NCBI RefSeq assembly: GCF_030653755.1
Contig: NZ_JAURYU010000057.1
Span: 1-48,116, forward strand
Length of the DNA: 48,116 nucleotides
From: Methylotenera sp.
GTDB lineage: Bacteria > Pseudomonadota > Gammaproteobacteria > Burkholderiales > Methylophilaceae
Direction of reading: 5' to 3'
This document shows, piece after piece, positions 16,874 to 26,689 of the stretch (positions are counted from its first letter, which is position 1; each line of letters begins with the position of its first letter). The notes beneath the pieces were generated by a model, which did no database searches, was not told the origin of the DNA, and saw only the letters and a list, made by a program, of their open reading frames with translations. A program made the position numbers and the translations under genes.

Positions 16874-18516
16874 GGCTTTGCTTCATCCATATTGGCAACT
16901 AAATCAGTGTTAGGTTTAAGTACGACCTTTAATTTAAAAAATGCTGGTTGTTTTTGTGTAGACTGTTCATCCGTGGTGCTTCCTTGCAAACTCACAAATG
17001 AGCTTACATTCACAGGCTCTTGCAACACAACCACTTCGGCTACTCTGGCATCAGCCTTAATGTTATTAACGAACTGGCTTAAGGTATTTAATGCACGGCG
17101 ATAATCTCCAGTAAACCCTGAAATTTGTGCCGTTAAAAAAGCCACTTCCATTAACATGTTTGGATCTACAGGTGACGTATTAATCGCGCTTTGCTCTCTG
17201 CCAGAGGTGATAGGTAAGGGGGTGAATTTATCTTGGTCATTCACATGAGTGTCATTAGTCAGCACCCAATGCAATCTATCTATCTGCACTTCATCTAGAG
17301 GGGCTTTAGCGGCAGGCGCCAGTGCGGCACTAATTACTTGCATCATTCGCCTTGGCGATTTTGGAAAGCTAGTAACCGTTTTATCTAGCTCTACTGCCAC
17401 TTTTAAATCGTTTGCACTAATCTCAGTGACTGGAAAATCTTTTGCGGCCTCGTCGTAGCGATGTTGCTGAATCAACGTATCCTGTTGTGCTTGCTCAAAG
17501 GCTGATTTGTGATCCAAGCCCTCTTTAAGCATCCATCCAGCAGCAACTAACCCAAAAAAACCAATTAAGGCCGAGCCAATGGCTAAACCCTGTTTTAATT
17601 TACTAAACTGAAAAGGCTTTGTGAGCCAGTCTGGCGCTAAGTTATCCACAAAATGCCCATTTGCCAGCAATTGCATATGCATTAACTCTGGCTTTTCATG
17701 AAGCAACTTAACTGGCAAATCCAGCGTTTTGGCTAGGCTACTTAGACTCACATCTGAACAAGTTAGCCCTTGCTCTTGGCTAATACCTTGGCTAATTTGC
17801 TGCGTTGAGCCATCAACACTGACCAAGGCTAGATTCAATGGTGTCTCACGCGAAATATGGCGCTGACTCATTAAGTAGAGGCGTGTTTTTTCAATTTCTA
17901 CAAGATAAAAATAGCCGATTTGCCCAGGCGCTTCTGGCACGTTTGGCACCAAACGACTCATACGCAAGCGCCCATGATGGAAATAAGTCTGCCTGAGCCC
18001 TGAAGAAAGTTTTTCACAGAGCAAAAGATGCGGCGCACTAAGTTTAAGCTGTTTCATCAACACCAGGCTTAACATTGGAAGTAAGTAAACGCCCACCAAC
18101 TGTGCTTCCTGTGCCTTAAGAATGGCTACCCAAGCTTGCAAGAAATCATCTTTACTGATTGCAGCAAACAAAAAGTTATCGTCTTTTCGCTTGTCTTTAT
18201 CTCGATCAATAAAATGTGCTGTTCGGTAGTCTAATCCTCGGTAATGCTGATTCAACTTGCGAGTTACTAGCTCGTGTTTAGCGCTCCCAGAAGTGTGCGG
18301 CAAACTCTCTAGCCTGAAGTCTTCTTCTACCGCATCAGCAATTAAATAAACTGGGCTTAATATATATTGCGCTAAAAATGCTGAAAACGCCTCATGCCCT
18401 GTCTCGTTATTCTCAAAAATTTGGTTACCTTGCAGCTTGCCCGCATGCCAAACACCCACTAACAGTTGATTGGCTGTGGCACATAACACTAGTTTATTGG
18501 GGTTAGCGAACATCAT
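16870..18516 (-). CDS. PilM/PilN-like (MshI-type) pilus assembly protein
   Basis: A 548-residue protein. The first 310 residues look cytoplasmic and show a loose actin-like/PilM pattern without nucleotide-binding motifs I can recognise. A membrane helix lies near 318-336 (GLAIGSALIGFFGLVAAGW), followed by a coiled-coil linker and a periplasmic domain with a PilN-type end. It therefore looks like a cytoplasmic PilM-like part joined to a PilN-like part in one chain, comparable to GspL or MshI. It occupies the matching place between the platform protein and the PilO-like protein. A periplasmic QSTTDEQS-type linker near the C-terminus is low complexity. Confidence 0.55.
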   Translation of the reverse strand: MMFANPNKLVLCATANQLLVGVWHAGKLQGNQIFENNETGHEAFSAFLAQYILSPVYLIADAVEEDFRLESLPHTSGSAKHELVTRKLNQHYRGLDYRTAHFIDRDKDKRKDDNFLFAAISKDDFLQAWVAILKAQEAQLVGVYLLPMLSLVLMKQLKLSAPHLLLCEKLSSGLRQTYFHHGRLRMSRLVPNVPEAPGQIGYFYLVEIEKTRLYLMSQRHISRETPLNLALVSVDGSTQQISQGISQEQGLTCSDVSLSSLAKTLDLPVKLLHEKPELMHMQLLANGHFVDNLAPDWLTKPFQFSKLKQGLAIGSALIGFFGLVAAGWMLKEGLDHKSAFEQAQQDTLIQQHRYDEAAKDFPVTEISANDLKVAVELDKTVTSFPKSPRRMMQVISAALAPAAKAPLDEVQIDRLHWVLTNDTHVNDQDKFTPLPITSGREQSAINTSPVDPNMLMEVAFLTAQISGFTGDYRRALNTLSQFVNNIKADARVAEVVVLQEPVNVSSFVSLQGSTTDEQSTQKQPAFFKLKVVLKPNTDLVANMDEAKP

Positions 18517-18534
18517 GCTGTTATATTAGGTCAC

Positions 18535-19740
18535 TTAAATTTTGAGCTTACTAAATGAGTCATATACTGGGCCTAGCACCGAGAACATAATAAACGCAAG
18601 GATGCCGCCCAGTAGCACAGTGAGTGCAGGCTCTATCATTTTTAACATTTTTTGCATTGCATCATTGACGTCACGGTCATAAAAATAGCTAATGTTAAGC
18701 AGTGATTTATCCAAGGCACCAGTGCTCTCGCCCACCTTAATCATCCGAACAACCAGTTGCGGAAATAAGCCTGCGTTTCGAAAACTCTCACTCATGGCAT
18801 CACCCGCATTAATCTGAGCATGCACCCGCGTGAGTGCATCTGCCACGACGCGATTACCTACAATGTTTTCACATATTTTAATTGCATCTAAAATCGGGAT
18901 CCCTGTTTGATACATTAGCGCAAAGTACCGAGCAAAACGTGCCATAATAATTTTATGTAAAATTGTCCCCGTGACAGGGATATTTAATTTAAACAAATCA
19001 AAGCGGTAACGCGCTGCTGGGTTGTTACGAATAATGGCCGCCAACACAACAACCGTCATCACTGGCAAGCCCAGAACCAGCCACCAATAGTTCACAAATG
19101 CATTAGACATTGCAATCAGAATCTGTGTATTAAGCGGTAGCTCTTGCCCCATATTACGCAAAAATGACACCATTTGTGGCACAACATAAATCATTAAAAA
19201 CACAACAGCTAGCGATACAACGACAGCAACAAAGGCTGGGTAAGCCAATAGCTTTTTAGTTTGTGACATCAGCTCATCTTGCCAACGTATTGTATTAAAC
19301 AGGTTATTCAACACCACAGGTAGCTGCCCTGTCCGCTCACCCGCATCAATCAAGCTCACAAAGACCTCACTAAACACGGCTGGATGCTCTGCAAGCGCTT
19401 GTGATAGCATCTTACCGCCTTCGACTTCTGAGCTAATAGCGCCCAAAACCTTTTGAAAATATGGGTTATTAGCACTCTCGCGTAAGTCGTTTAGGCACTC
19501 CAGCAGAGGCACTCCCGCGGAGGAAAGCTGCTCCAACTGAAAACAAAACATGACTAAGTCTTGGTTACTAACTTTATTATGGTTGAATAAACTGGTTGAC
19601 CGTGTTGCTAGGCGAAACGTAATTAAATCCAGCCCCATACGCTCAAGACGGATTTCAAGATCCACCTCATTTAGCGCATCTACTTGCCCCATGGCCATAC
19701 GGCCTAATTTATCAACGGCTTTATAGCTAAAAGATGGCAT
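18535..19740 (-). CDS. mshG: GspF/PilC/MshG-family inner-membrane platform protein
   Basis: A 401-residue polytopic protein with the duplicated GspF domain (about 65-190 and 270-395). Landmarks are FCFQLEQLSSAGVPLLECL and SLIDAGERTGQLPVVLNNL in the first repeat, and RFARYFALMYQTGIPILDAIK with MIKVGESTGALDKSLLNIS in the second. Three membrane helices fall near 165-190, 215-235 and 370-395. This is the platform around which the assembly ATPase rotates to add pilin subunits. The gene follows the ATPase gene by five bases, the usual E-F order. Confidence 0.92.
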   Translation of the reverse strand: MPSFSYKAVDKLGRMAMGQVDALNEVDLEIRLERMGLDLITFRLATRSTSLFNHNKVSNQDLVMFCFQLEQLSSAGVPLLECLNDLRESANNPYFQKVLGAISSEVEGGKMLSQALAEHPAVFSEVFVSLIDAGERTGQLPVVLNNLFNTIRWQDELMSQTKKLLAYPAFVAVVVSLAVVFLMIYVVPQMVSFLRNMGQELPLNTQILIAMSNAFVNYWWLVLGLPVMTVVVLAAIIRNNPAARYRFDLFKLNIPVTGTILHKIIMARFARYFALMYQTGIPILDAIKICENIVGNRVVADALTRVHAQINAGDAMSESFRNAGLFPQLVVRMIKVGESTGALDKSLLNISYFYDRDVNDAMQKMLKMIEPALTVLLGGILAFIMFSVLGPVYDSFSKLKI

Positions 19741-19745
19741 ATATT

Positions 19746-21452
19746 TTAAGTGCTAATCCTGCTGGTTAAATCAACCACTCGCATGACCTCAGCCACGCTG
19801 GTGTAGCCCTCTAAAATCCGACGCACGCCATCTTCGGCTAAAGTCACAAACCCTTTATCTAGCGCAACTTTTTTAAGTTCATCTAAGTGTGCTCGACGAG
19901 AAATCAGCGCATCCATATCACTATCAATACGTAGTAACTCGATGATTGCCATCCGTCCTCTATAACCAGTTTGATTACAGCGTATACAGCCTTTTGGTTT
20001 GTAAATTTGTACTTTATCATTTGGCTTAAGCTGCAATATCTTTTGCTCAAGATCATCTGGTTTGTATTTTTCTTTACAATGCGGGCACAGCACCCGCACC
20101 AAACGCTGCGCCACAACACCAATAATGTTGCCCGCCATAATGTCAGGCAATATACCGATATCAGTTAAGCGCGGGAAAGCGCCTAACGCAGAGTTAGTAT
20201 GTAGCGTACTAAACACTTGGTGCCCTGTCATTGCCGCGCGAAAAGCCATCATCGCGGTATCAGCATCACGAATCTCACCCACTAAAATAATATCGGGGTC
20301 TTGCCGCATAATGGACCGAATACCATTCGCAAAATCTACTTTATTCACTTCCGCTACAGAAGTTTGGCGCATCATGGTAACAGGGTATTCAACTGGGTCT
20401 TCCAGCGTCATGATATTAACCGCCTCGGTATTTTGATGCGTGAGCAATGAGTACAAGGTGGTTGTCTTCCCGCTACCTGTTGGGCCCGTGACAATCAAAA
20501 TACCCTCAGGGCGGGTCATCATCAACTGGAGTTCATCTAACGTCTCTGGACGCAGACCCATGCGCGCCATAGGAATAATCGATTTCTCACGATCCAACAC
20601 GCGCAAGACAATATTCTCGCCATGAATGGTTGGATGCGTCGACACCCTGAAATCGATAGGGCGCCCACACAGATTCATATTTAAACGACCATCTTGCGGC
20701 GCTCTGGTTTCTGCTATATCAAGTCCGCTCACCACCTTCAACCTCACGGCTAAACCGCCCCAGTAGCTTTTATGCAAACTTCTAATTTGCTGCAATACGC
20801 CATCGATTCTATACCGTATGCGTAAAAATGACTGTTCAGGCTCAAAGTGGATATCTGATGCGCCACGCTTCACCGCATCCATCAACAATGCACCCACTAA
20901 TCGCACTACAGGTTGCGTATATTCATTATCGTCAACACTTAAGCTCTGATAATCAATTTCACCTGTTTCAATTTCACGCAAAATGCCATCTACAGATAAT
21001 TCATATCCATAAAACTGATCAATGACTTCCTCAAGCTGCGCTTCTGCTGCCAACACAGGTTTTAATTGAATCTGCCCTCCCAGCATGGCACGCAACTGGT
21101 CTAACGCAACCACATTGAACATATCCGCCATGGCAACCACCATGGTGGCGGTCAATGCATCATAAGCAACAGGTAACAAATGATATCGACGTGAAAAATC
21201 TTGCGGCACCATTTGCAACGCTTCAAGATCAGCCACCACAGTAGATAAATCGATACTGTCAGTGCCGATGGTGTGCGCAACCATGTCGCGCACCATCGCT
21301 TCAGTTACAAATCCCAAACGAACAAGCTGGCGCCCTAAAGGCAAGTCATTATGCTCTTGCTCTATCAGCGCAATGCGTAGTTGGTCCTGGCTGATTAAGC
21401 CCTGCTGCACCATCAGCTCGCCTAAACGAATTTTACGGCGCTGCTCAACCAT
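19746..21452 (-). CDS. mshE: Assembly ATPase GspE/PilB/MshE with c-di-GMP-type MshEN domain
   Basis: A 568-residue secretion-type ATPase that powers pilin or pseudopilus polymerisation. Walker A is GPTGSGKT (323-330), followed by the Asp box, Walker B region (DIILVGEIRDADTA) and His box (STLHTNSALGA). A tetracysteine zinc site is formed by CPHC near 455 and CIRC near 488. The N-terminus starts with two MshEN-type repeats: RLGELMVQQGLISQDQLRIA (residues 9-28, ending in Q32) and LGRQLVRLGFVTEAMV (39-54). The first agrees closely with the c-di-GMP-binding motif established for MshE. Regulation of the machine by c-di-GMP is therefore plausible. A 121-base gap separates it from the TPR gene upstream. 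Confidence 0.92.
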   Translation of the reverse strand: MVEQRRKIRLGELMVQQGLISQDQLRIALIEQEHNDLPLGRQLVRLGFVTEAMVRDMVAHTIGTDSIDLSTVVADLEALQMVPQDFSRRYHLLPVAYDALTATMVVAMADMFNVVALDQLRAMLGGQIQLKPVLAAEAQLEEVIDQFYGYELSVDGILREIETGEIDYQSLSVDDNEYTQPVVRLVGALLMDAVKRGASDIHFEPEQSFLRIRYRIDGVLQQIRSLHKSYWGGLAVRLKVVSGLDIAETRAPQDGRLNMNLCGRPIDFRVSTHPTIHGENIVLRVLDREKSIIPMARMGLRPETLDELQLMMTRPEGILIVTGPTGSGKTTTLYSLLTHQNTEAVNIMTLEDPVEYPVTMMRQTSVAEVNKVDFANGIRSIMRQDPDIILVGEIRDADTAMMAFRAAMTGHQVFSTLHTNSALGAFPRLTDIGILPDIMAGNIIGVVAQRLVRVLCPHCKEKYKPDDLEQKILQLKPNDKVQIYKPKGCIRCNQTGYRGRMAIIELLRIDSDMDALISRRAHLDELKKVALDKGFVTLAEDGVRRILEGYTSVAEVMRVVDLTSRIST

Positions 21453-21573
21453 TCAATTTAGCCTGTTTGTTTGAATTCATTTTTATTTTTCATTTATCTA
21501 ATCGGCACTACGATTATCTTAAGTCATCATTACAATAGATATATTCCACACTGTGCATGAATGCAGCATTAAA

Positions 21574-23067
21574 TCATTGCAACGCATGCACCCTTGCCTC
21601 TATCTGGGCTCGATCTGGGCTTGTAGCGCCTGTTATGTTAAGCAAATCCAACGCACGCTGATATTGTACTAACGCCAACTTTGGCTTACCCAAATGTTCT
21701 AAGCTGATGGCCAAGTTAAAAGCATAGTCTGCACTAATCGGCGCATACTGACTTGCATTGAAATAGGCTGATTGCGCTGAAGCCCATTGGTTCTGTGCGG
21801 CATAAAGATTACCTAAAGCTGCATGTAAGTGAGCCGCGTCAGGCTGGCGTGCTAGCATACTTTTAATTTTACTCTCAGCCCCTACGCCATCAGCATTCGC
21901 TTCCAAAGCTGCCATTGCAGATTGAGCAATGCTATTCCTAGGCTCAATTTCCGTGACCGTACGGTACCATCCAATCGCATCCATATTTCGGCCTTGACGC
22001 TGAGCAATTGCCGCCATCCCTAACAAGGCATCGATATTTCTGACATCTTTTTGCAGCACTAGACGATACTTTTGCTGAGCCGAGTTGTCATCACCCTGGT
22101 TGAATGCTTCATAAGCCGCCAACAAGGTTGGATCAACCCCTGCAACAGGCGCTTTGCTCACTAGCTTTATCGGCTCTCTTAATTCAGATGCTTGGCTATG
22201 AAACTGATTAGCTTCATCCAACTTCAACTGCTTACGCGTACCTGCAACAGCAGACTTCTGAAGTGGCAATCGCGGCTCATCTACGGCCACCTCATCGCTA
22301 AGCACCCTAGCATCAACTTTGGCAACAGTCGCTTGCTTTACCAACTCAGGTCTTACCGCTTCTTTATCAGCTAAATTCTGTCTACCAGCTACGCTCGCAT
22401 TACCATCAACCTCATGAACAACCTGTTCAGCCACACCTGATTCTTCAGCTAGCTCACTAGATAATACTGCATCAGGCACACCACTATCGCCTATCGTTTC
22501 AACATTAACAACTTGGCCGACAGGCCCAACTGGCTTTACAACAACCACTTCATCGGCAATTAGTACCTGTAAATACTGATACCCTTGCAAGCCCAAAAAC
22601 ACCATTAAACCCCCAGCAACGCCTAATAACAAAAGTACGGAACGTGAGCTCACAGTCTTGATTGCCTGATTAGCAACAAACACACTAGCAGCAACTCGTT
22701 GACGTCCTTCCTTGGTAGCGCTACCCTGTGCTTTTAAGCTAGCAACACTTGCCATCGCCGCTTCATTAAAAGCATCAGCCTTGCTTTTTTGTTTAATCCC
22801 GTTGTTCGTTGACTGAGCACTAGGCTTAGTAGCCACACCCTCTTTTAACTTCACCTCAGAGCTTAACAAGCTTGGCTCTTCAGTAAGTGACAAGCCTACA
22901 TCATTAAACACAACATCACCCGAGCTTGTGGCAATATCCTTTGAGTGATTTGATTGGCGCCCTAATTGCGACATCGCATCAGAACTTAATGACTCAGCGC
23001 GCTCGGACCTCTCAGCTTTTTGCTTATCCTTTTCTGCGCTAGCTAGCGCTTTAATTAGCAAACTCAT
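21574..23067 (-). CDS. MshN-like TPR membrane protein
   Basis: A 497-residue protein starting MSLLIKALASAEKDKQKAE, a typical start for MshN-type proteins. A single membrane helix lies near 143-162 (VLLLLGVAGGLMVFLGLQGY). After a low-complexity linker rich in V, E and A, the C-terminal third contains four to five TPR units (for example DALLGMAAIAQRQGRNMDAIGWYRTV and AALGNLYAAQNQWASAQSAYF). TPR proteins in pilus systems often help secretin assembly or outer-membrane targeting. It is seven bases downstream of the secretin gene. Confidence 0.7.
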   Translation of the reverse strand: MSLLIKALASAEKDKQKAERSERAESLSSDAMSQLGRQSNHSKDIATSSGDVVFNDVGLSLTEEPSLLSSEVKLKEGVATKPSAQSTNNGIKQKSKADAFNEAAMASVASLKAQGSATKEGRQRVAASVFVANQAIKTVSSRSVLLLLGVAGGLMVFLGLQGYQYLQVLIADEVVVVKPVGPVGQVVNVETIGDSGVPDAVLSSELAEESGVAEQVVHEVDGNASVAGRQNLADKEAVRPELVKQATVAKVDARVLSDEVAVDEPRLPLQKSAVAGTRKQLKLDEANQFHSQASELREPIKLVSKAPVAGVDPTLLAAYEAFNQGDDNSAQQKYRLVLQKDVRNIDALLGMAAIAQRQGRNMDAIGWYRTVTEIEPRNSIAQSAMAALEANADGVGAESKIKSMLARQPDAAHLHAALGNLYAAQNQWASAQSAYFNASQYAPISADYAFNLAISLEHLGKPKLALVQYQRALDLLNITGATSPDRAQIEARVHALQ

Positions 23068-23074
23068 TTGCTAA

Positions 23075-24907
23075 TTACCTTTCACTCTCAGCTTCTAATG
23101 TATTAGTTAGCTGTTGTGCTGGTAGGTATTGCTTATAAGATGCCAGTTCGTCGCTTTCTAAGCTAGCGTTAGTAATGACAGTTGGGCGCAAGAAAATCAC
23201 CAGCTCAGTCTTACTATTAGCGTCATCTCTACCAGTAAAAATCTTACCAACACCAGGCACATCGGACAAACCAGGGACTTTATCTGAGTTACGTTGTATT
23301 TCATCTTGCATGAGCCCTCCAAGAATGGCTGTACTACCACTATTGATTTGTAAAATTGATTCCATTTCACGAACTTGTATTTGTGGAATAAAACTTGGTA
23401 TCTCATTTTTTAGTGACGGATTAGGATCTTGCACCCCCCTACCAACAGCCCTCGAGATTGTAGGTCGCACATTAACATTTACAAAATTCGCATCACTTAT
23501 TTGTGGCGTTACGCTCATCACAACGCCCACAGGGACTGTGTTTGGAGTTGTAGTAATTGTAGTAAATGGCTGACTACTTACAGTCCCTGGCGTCTGCTGA
23601 GCTTGTACAGTAAAGTAAACCAAGTTATCGACAACCTTAAGCACTGCTGTCTGATTGTTGAGCACCATAAGTTTTGGGCTAGATAAAACTTTTGTGTCAC
23701 CAAACTGTTTAAGTAAATTGATAGATGCCGCGATATCGCCCAATGGACTTATAGGATTAAAATATCCTGCGACTAACCCAGAACCTTCAGCCCGCTCAGT
23801 TAAACCTCCTGTCGTAAAGTTATCTGAGTTCAAATTTTGGCTAAAAGTAAATCCACTTCCTGCACCTGCTCGACCAAGCCTTCTCCAATCAATCCCAGCT
23901 TGAAAACCATCATTGAGGCGCACTTCTACTATCGTAGCCTCTATCAGCACTTGCTTCTTCGCGCTCGACAGCACTTTATCTAAGAACTCTTGAATTTTTT
24001 CATGCTGCTTATTAGTCGCACGAACACTGATAACACCTGTTTCAGGATTTGCAATCACATTTGCCGCAAAGAGAGTTTTATACTCGGATCTCTGCTCATC
24101 TCTGAGCTCTTTATCATTTTTTCCAGCTTCATTATTTAGCTTTTCATTTACAGCTTTGTCTTTAGAATACTGATCTTGCAAACTGCCAAAACGTGTCACG
24201 ATAACCTCTTTATCAGTTTCCGCTAACAACTCTTTAAGATTTTGAATAAGGGACTCCCATAAGTGGTTTTTGGATTCGCTTGTTACTGCAGTACGTGAGC
24301 TATTATTAGCGCCATTACCTGAAGTGCTGGTTGTGGTAGTACTCCCCCCAGCACCAGTAATAGCAGCCTGACCTGTACTCGAAATTTCTGCAGCAGCACC
24401 AATAAACCCTTTAGTATCACGATTAATATTCACATAATCCACTTTATAACTTCTTAATACTGGCTGGTCTGGTGTAATCGTCAGCACATTGCCCTTAACG
24501 TGATAAGTCAAATCCACCTGTTTAGATAAACGCTCTAAAATCGCAGGCAAGGTTTGGTCTACTGCATTTAAAGTAACGCGTCCTTGAATGGCAGGATGAA
24601 TATCAACATTTAGCTTGCTGTCTCTTGCTATAGCAAACAACACCTCTTTCACTGGTGTGTCGTACACAACAATACTGTAGACAGGCTCTTTAGCTTTAGG
24701 AGTAGGAGGCGGCAAATAAGGAGTGTTGGTGACTGGCTTAGGAATTCCTGCTGAAGAGGCAGCTGGTTTTGATATGACAGAGGGTGTTGAAGTATTTTGT
24801 CCATCAATATGCCCCTTTGATGGCTGGACTTTAGATTGATGCGAGCATGCTGTCATACACAAAACCAAGATCATACTCAGCAATGCTAATACTATTTTAT
24901 TATTCAT
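23075..24907 (-). CDS. mshL: Secretin (MshL/PilQ/GspD family) lipoprotein
   Basis: A 610-residue outer-membrane secretin forming the gated pore of the machine. The N-terminus is a lipoprotein-type signal ending in MTAC with Cys at residue 21 (slightly atypical lipobox), then a Ser/Pro linker. An STN-type domain follows (about 75-145: SIVVYDTPVKEVLFAIARDSKLNVDI). A Gly/Ser/Thr insert (about 180-210) precedes an N1/NolW-like region, and the C-terminal half is the conserved secretin core (VLIEATIVEVRLNDGFQAGI, PKLMVLNNQTA, NVNVRPTISR, VPGLSDVPGVGKIF, ELVIFLRPTVI). A GTG at 24910 is an alternative start. The order secretin - MshN - MshE - MshG follows MSHA-type clusters. Confidence 0.9.
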   Translation of the reverse strand: MNNKIVLALLSMILVLCMTACSHQSKVQPSKGHIDGQNTSTPSVISKPAASSAGIPKPVTNTPYLPPPTPKAKEPVYSIVVYDTPVKEVLFAIARDSKLNVDIHPAIQGRVTLNAVDQTLPAILERLSKQVDLTYHVKGNVLTITPDQPVLRSYKVDYVNINRDTKGFIGAAAEISSTGQAAITGAGGSTTTTSTSGNGANNSSRTAVTSESKNHLWESLIQNLKELLAETDKEVIVTRFGSLQDQYSKDKAVNEKLNNEAGKNDKELRDEQRSEYKTLFAANVIANPETGVISVRATNKQHEKIQEFLDKVLSSAKKQVLIEATIVEVRLNDGFQAGIDWRRLGRAGAGSGFTFSQNLNSDNFTTGGLTERAEGSGLVAGYFNPISPLGDIAASINLLKQFGDTKVLSSPKLMVLNNQTAVLKVVDNLVYFTVQAQQTPGTVSSQPFTTITTTPNTVPVGVVMSVTPQISDANFVNVNVRPTISRAVGRGVQDPNPSLKNEIPSFIPQIQVREMESILQINSGSTAILGGLMQDEIQRNSDKVPGLSDVPGVGKIFTGRDDANSKTELVIFLRPTVITNASLESDELASYKQYLPAQQLTNTLEAESER

Positions 24908-24910
24908 CAC

Positions 24911-25153
24911 GGCTTGGCTACCCCTAATTCTGCAACTTTATCTATACGCTATGCATCAAATTGCATGATACCGCAAAAATCCAAATAGCAACAATTAGTT
25001 ACAATCATAAATCAAGGTTATTGATTAGGTAACTCACGAAAGTTTATATAGAAACTAAGCAACACTCAGACCCGAGCCTCAGACTGCCATCAATTATGCA
25101 AACACCACTAGATAGGCCAGCTTCAGTCAATTAAAAGAAATACGGGACATCGG
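24911..25153. other. Intergenic region between exeA-like gene and secretin gene
   Basis: A 240-base gap inside the operon. On the minus strand there is a weak promoter candidate (TTGTTG, 18-base spacer, TATCAT near 24970-25000). I found no sigma-54 (-24/-12) site in it, although the first gene of the operon encodes a sigma-54 activator. No gene is visible. Confidence 0.3.
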
Positions 25154-26671
25154 TTAAGGGGTTATCGCTATGTCTTTACTAATACCAGCCAACGTCCTCA
25201 TATATGGTCGGCTGTTTTTAACATAGGGTGGTAAGCTTTTTAAAGCCTCTAATGCATCAACTCTCCGTTCATATGCACCATATAACACTACTGTATACAA
25301 ACCATCTTTCTGATGCATGCGATATAGATATATATTATCCATTTCAACTTGCTGACTTAAACGCTCAAGCTCCGCGGCTAACTGACGCTCTTCACCCTGC
25401 AAAGCTAACGGCAACGCATTAGGAAGTGATTTGATTTGTAACAATACAGTCTCAGGCTTTGCACTTTTTAATAACTGATTCATCGCATCTAAACGCTGAC
25501 TTACCAACCCAATAGTGCTTTTGCTTTCTGCAGCCTGAGCCTTATCGCTAGCTACTTCCATATCATTTAATACCGCTACGGCGCTAGCGCTATTGAGTGA
25601 AGACAAATCATTGACACCCATTTGGGTATTAGTAACAGCAACTGCAGATTGCTTTGTCTGCTGAAACGTGCTGGGCTTGATTATAGACAAATTGGAATTA
25701 CTGGGCTGAACTTGCTGCATTGTCACACTAGCACTACTTTTCAGATTAGCTGATTGCTGCCACAACATCGCAACAGTTGATACAACAATTAAAATGATGA
25801 GCAAGGATACTATCCAAGTCGCAAATTGCTTATAACGCCAGAACCGCTGCCCATATGAGCTTTCCGCAAACTCACTATCTTGGATAGCTGCATTAACGTG
25901 CTTAGGGGTTACCTGATAAACATTATCAGCAAACGCTGCTAGCAATGCTTTATCCGCTAAGATATTCACGCGCCTCACTAACCCTTGTGCTGCATTTGAC
26001 AGTTTTTTAATCGAGGCATCCGTAAACAAATGTGGGCCATGATACCCCGCCGCACGCAGCCTAAAGATTAAATACTCACCCACATCTTTGGTTTGCAATG
26101 GCGCCAAATTAAACCGATGCGTAATGCGCTCACGCAACTGACGAATTTGTTCCTGATTTAAATTCTCGTCCAACTCTGGCTGACCAAACAAAACAATCTG
26201 CAACAGTTTATCTTGCTTAGTTTCCAAGTTGGATAACAAGCGAATCTCTTCCAGAGTTGCCAACGGCATACCTTGCGCCTCTTCAACAAAGATCACCACC
26301 TGGCGACCTTCTGCGTGCCGACTTAACAGATGCGCCTGCAATGCTTGCATCACCTTTAACCTATCAGCATCTTTAGGTAGCTGAAGTTGCAGTTCAAATG
26401 CAATAGCATGCAGCACATCCTCAGGTGCTACGCTTGGGTTCGCAAGATAAATGCTCTCGATTCTTTCAGGAAGAATAGTTTGCAACATTCGGCACAGCAT
26501 TGTTTTGCCACTACCTACCTCACCTACAACTTTGACAATACCCTCACCATTGGTAATAGCGTACACTAAAGCATCAAGCACCGCTCCACGATTGCTGCCA
26601 GAAAAGAAAAAGTCTGTATTTGGAGTAATCTTAAACGGGGGTTGCTGCAAACCAAAGTGTGGATAATACAA
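25154..26671 (-). CDS. mshM: MshM/ExeA-like AAA ATPase with SPOR-like C-terminus
   Basis: A 505-residue protein that starts HFGLQQPPFKITPNTDFFF, the typical ExeA/MshM start. Walker A is GEVGSGKT (50-57); Walker B is VVIFVEEAQ (125-133). The AAA domain extends to about 265. A membrane helix (about 280-305, ATWIVSLLIILIVVSTVAML) leads to a periplasmic linker of low complexity. The last 50 residues (YTVVLYGAYERRVDALEALKSL and YVKNSRPYMRTLAGI) resemble a SPOR domain, which binds denuded peptidoglycan. ExeA-type proteins use peptidoglycan binding to help secretin assembly, so the SPOR-like end would serve the same purpose. Confidence 0.8.
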   Translation of the reverse strand: MYYPHFGLQQPPFKITPNTDFFFSGSNRGAVLDALVYAITNGEGIVKVVGEVGSGKTMLCRMLQTILPERIESIYLANPSVAPEDVLHAIAFELQLQLPKDADRLKVMQALQAHLLSRHAEGRQVVIFVEEAQGMPLATLEEIRLLSNLETKQDKLLQIVLFGQPELDENLNQEQIRQLRERITHRFNLAPLQTKDVGEYLIFRLRAAGYHGPHLFTDASIKKLSNAAQGLVRRVNILADKALLAAFADNVYQVTPKHVNAAIQDSEFAESSYGQRFWRYKQFATWIVSLLIILIVVSTVAMLWQQSANLKSSASVTMQQVQPSNSNLSIIKPSTFQQTKQSAVAVTNTQMGVNDLSSLNSASAVAVLNDMEVASDKAQAAESKSTIGLVSQRLDAMNQLLKSAKPETVLLQIKSLPNALPLALQGEERQLAAELERLSQQVEMDNIYLYRMHQKDGLYTVVLYGAYERRVDALEALKSLPPYVKNSRPYMRTLAGISKDIAITP

Positions 26672-26689
26672 ATGATTTCCTAGTGAGGA

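Noticed and set aside
24911-25153. Search for a sigma-54 promoter within the pilus operon
   Set aside because: TGGCAG and TGGCC stretches occur on the minus strand but none has a GC element at the required ten-base spacing.
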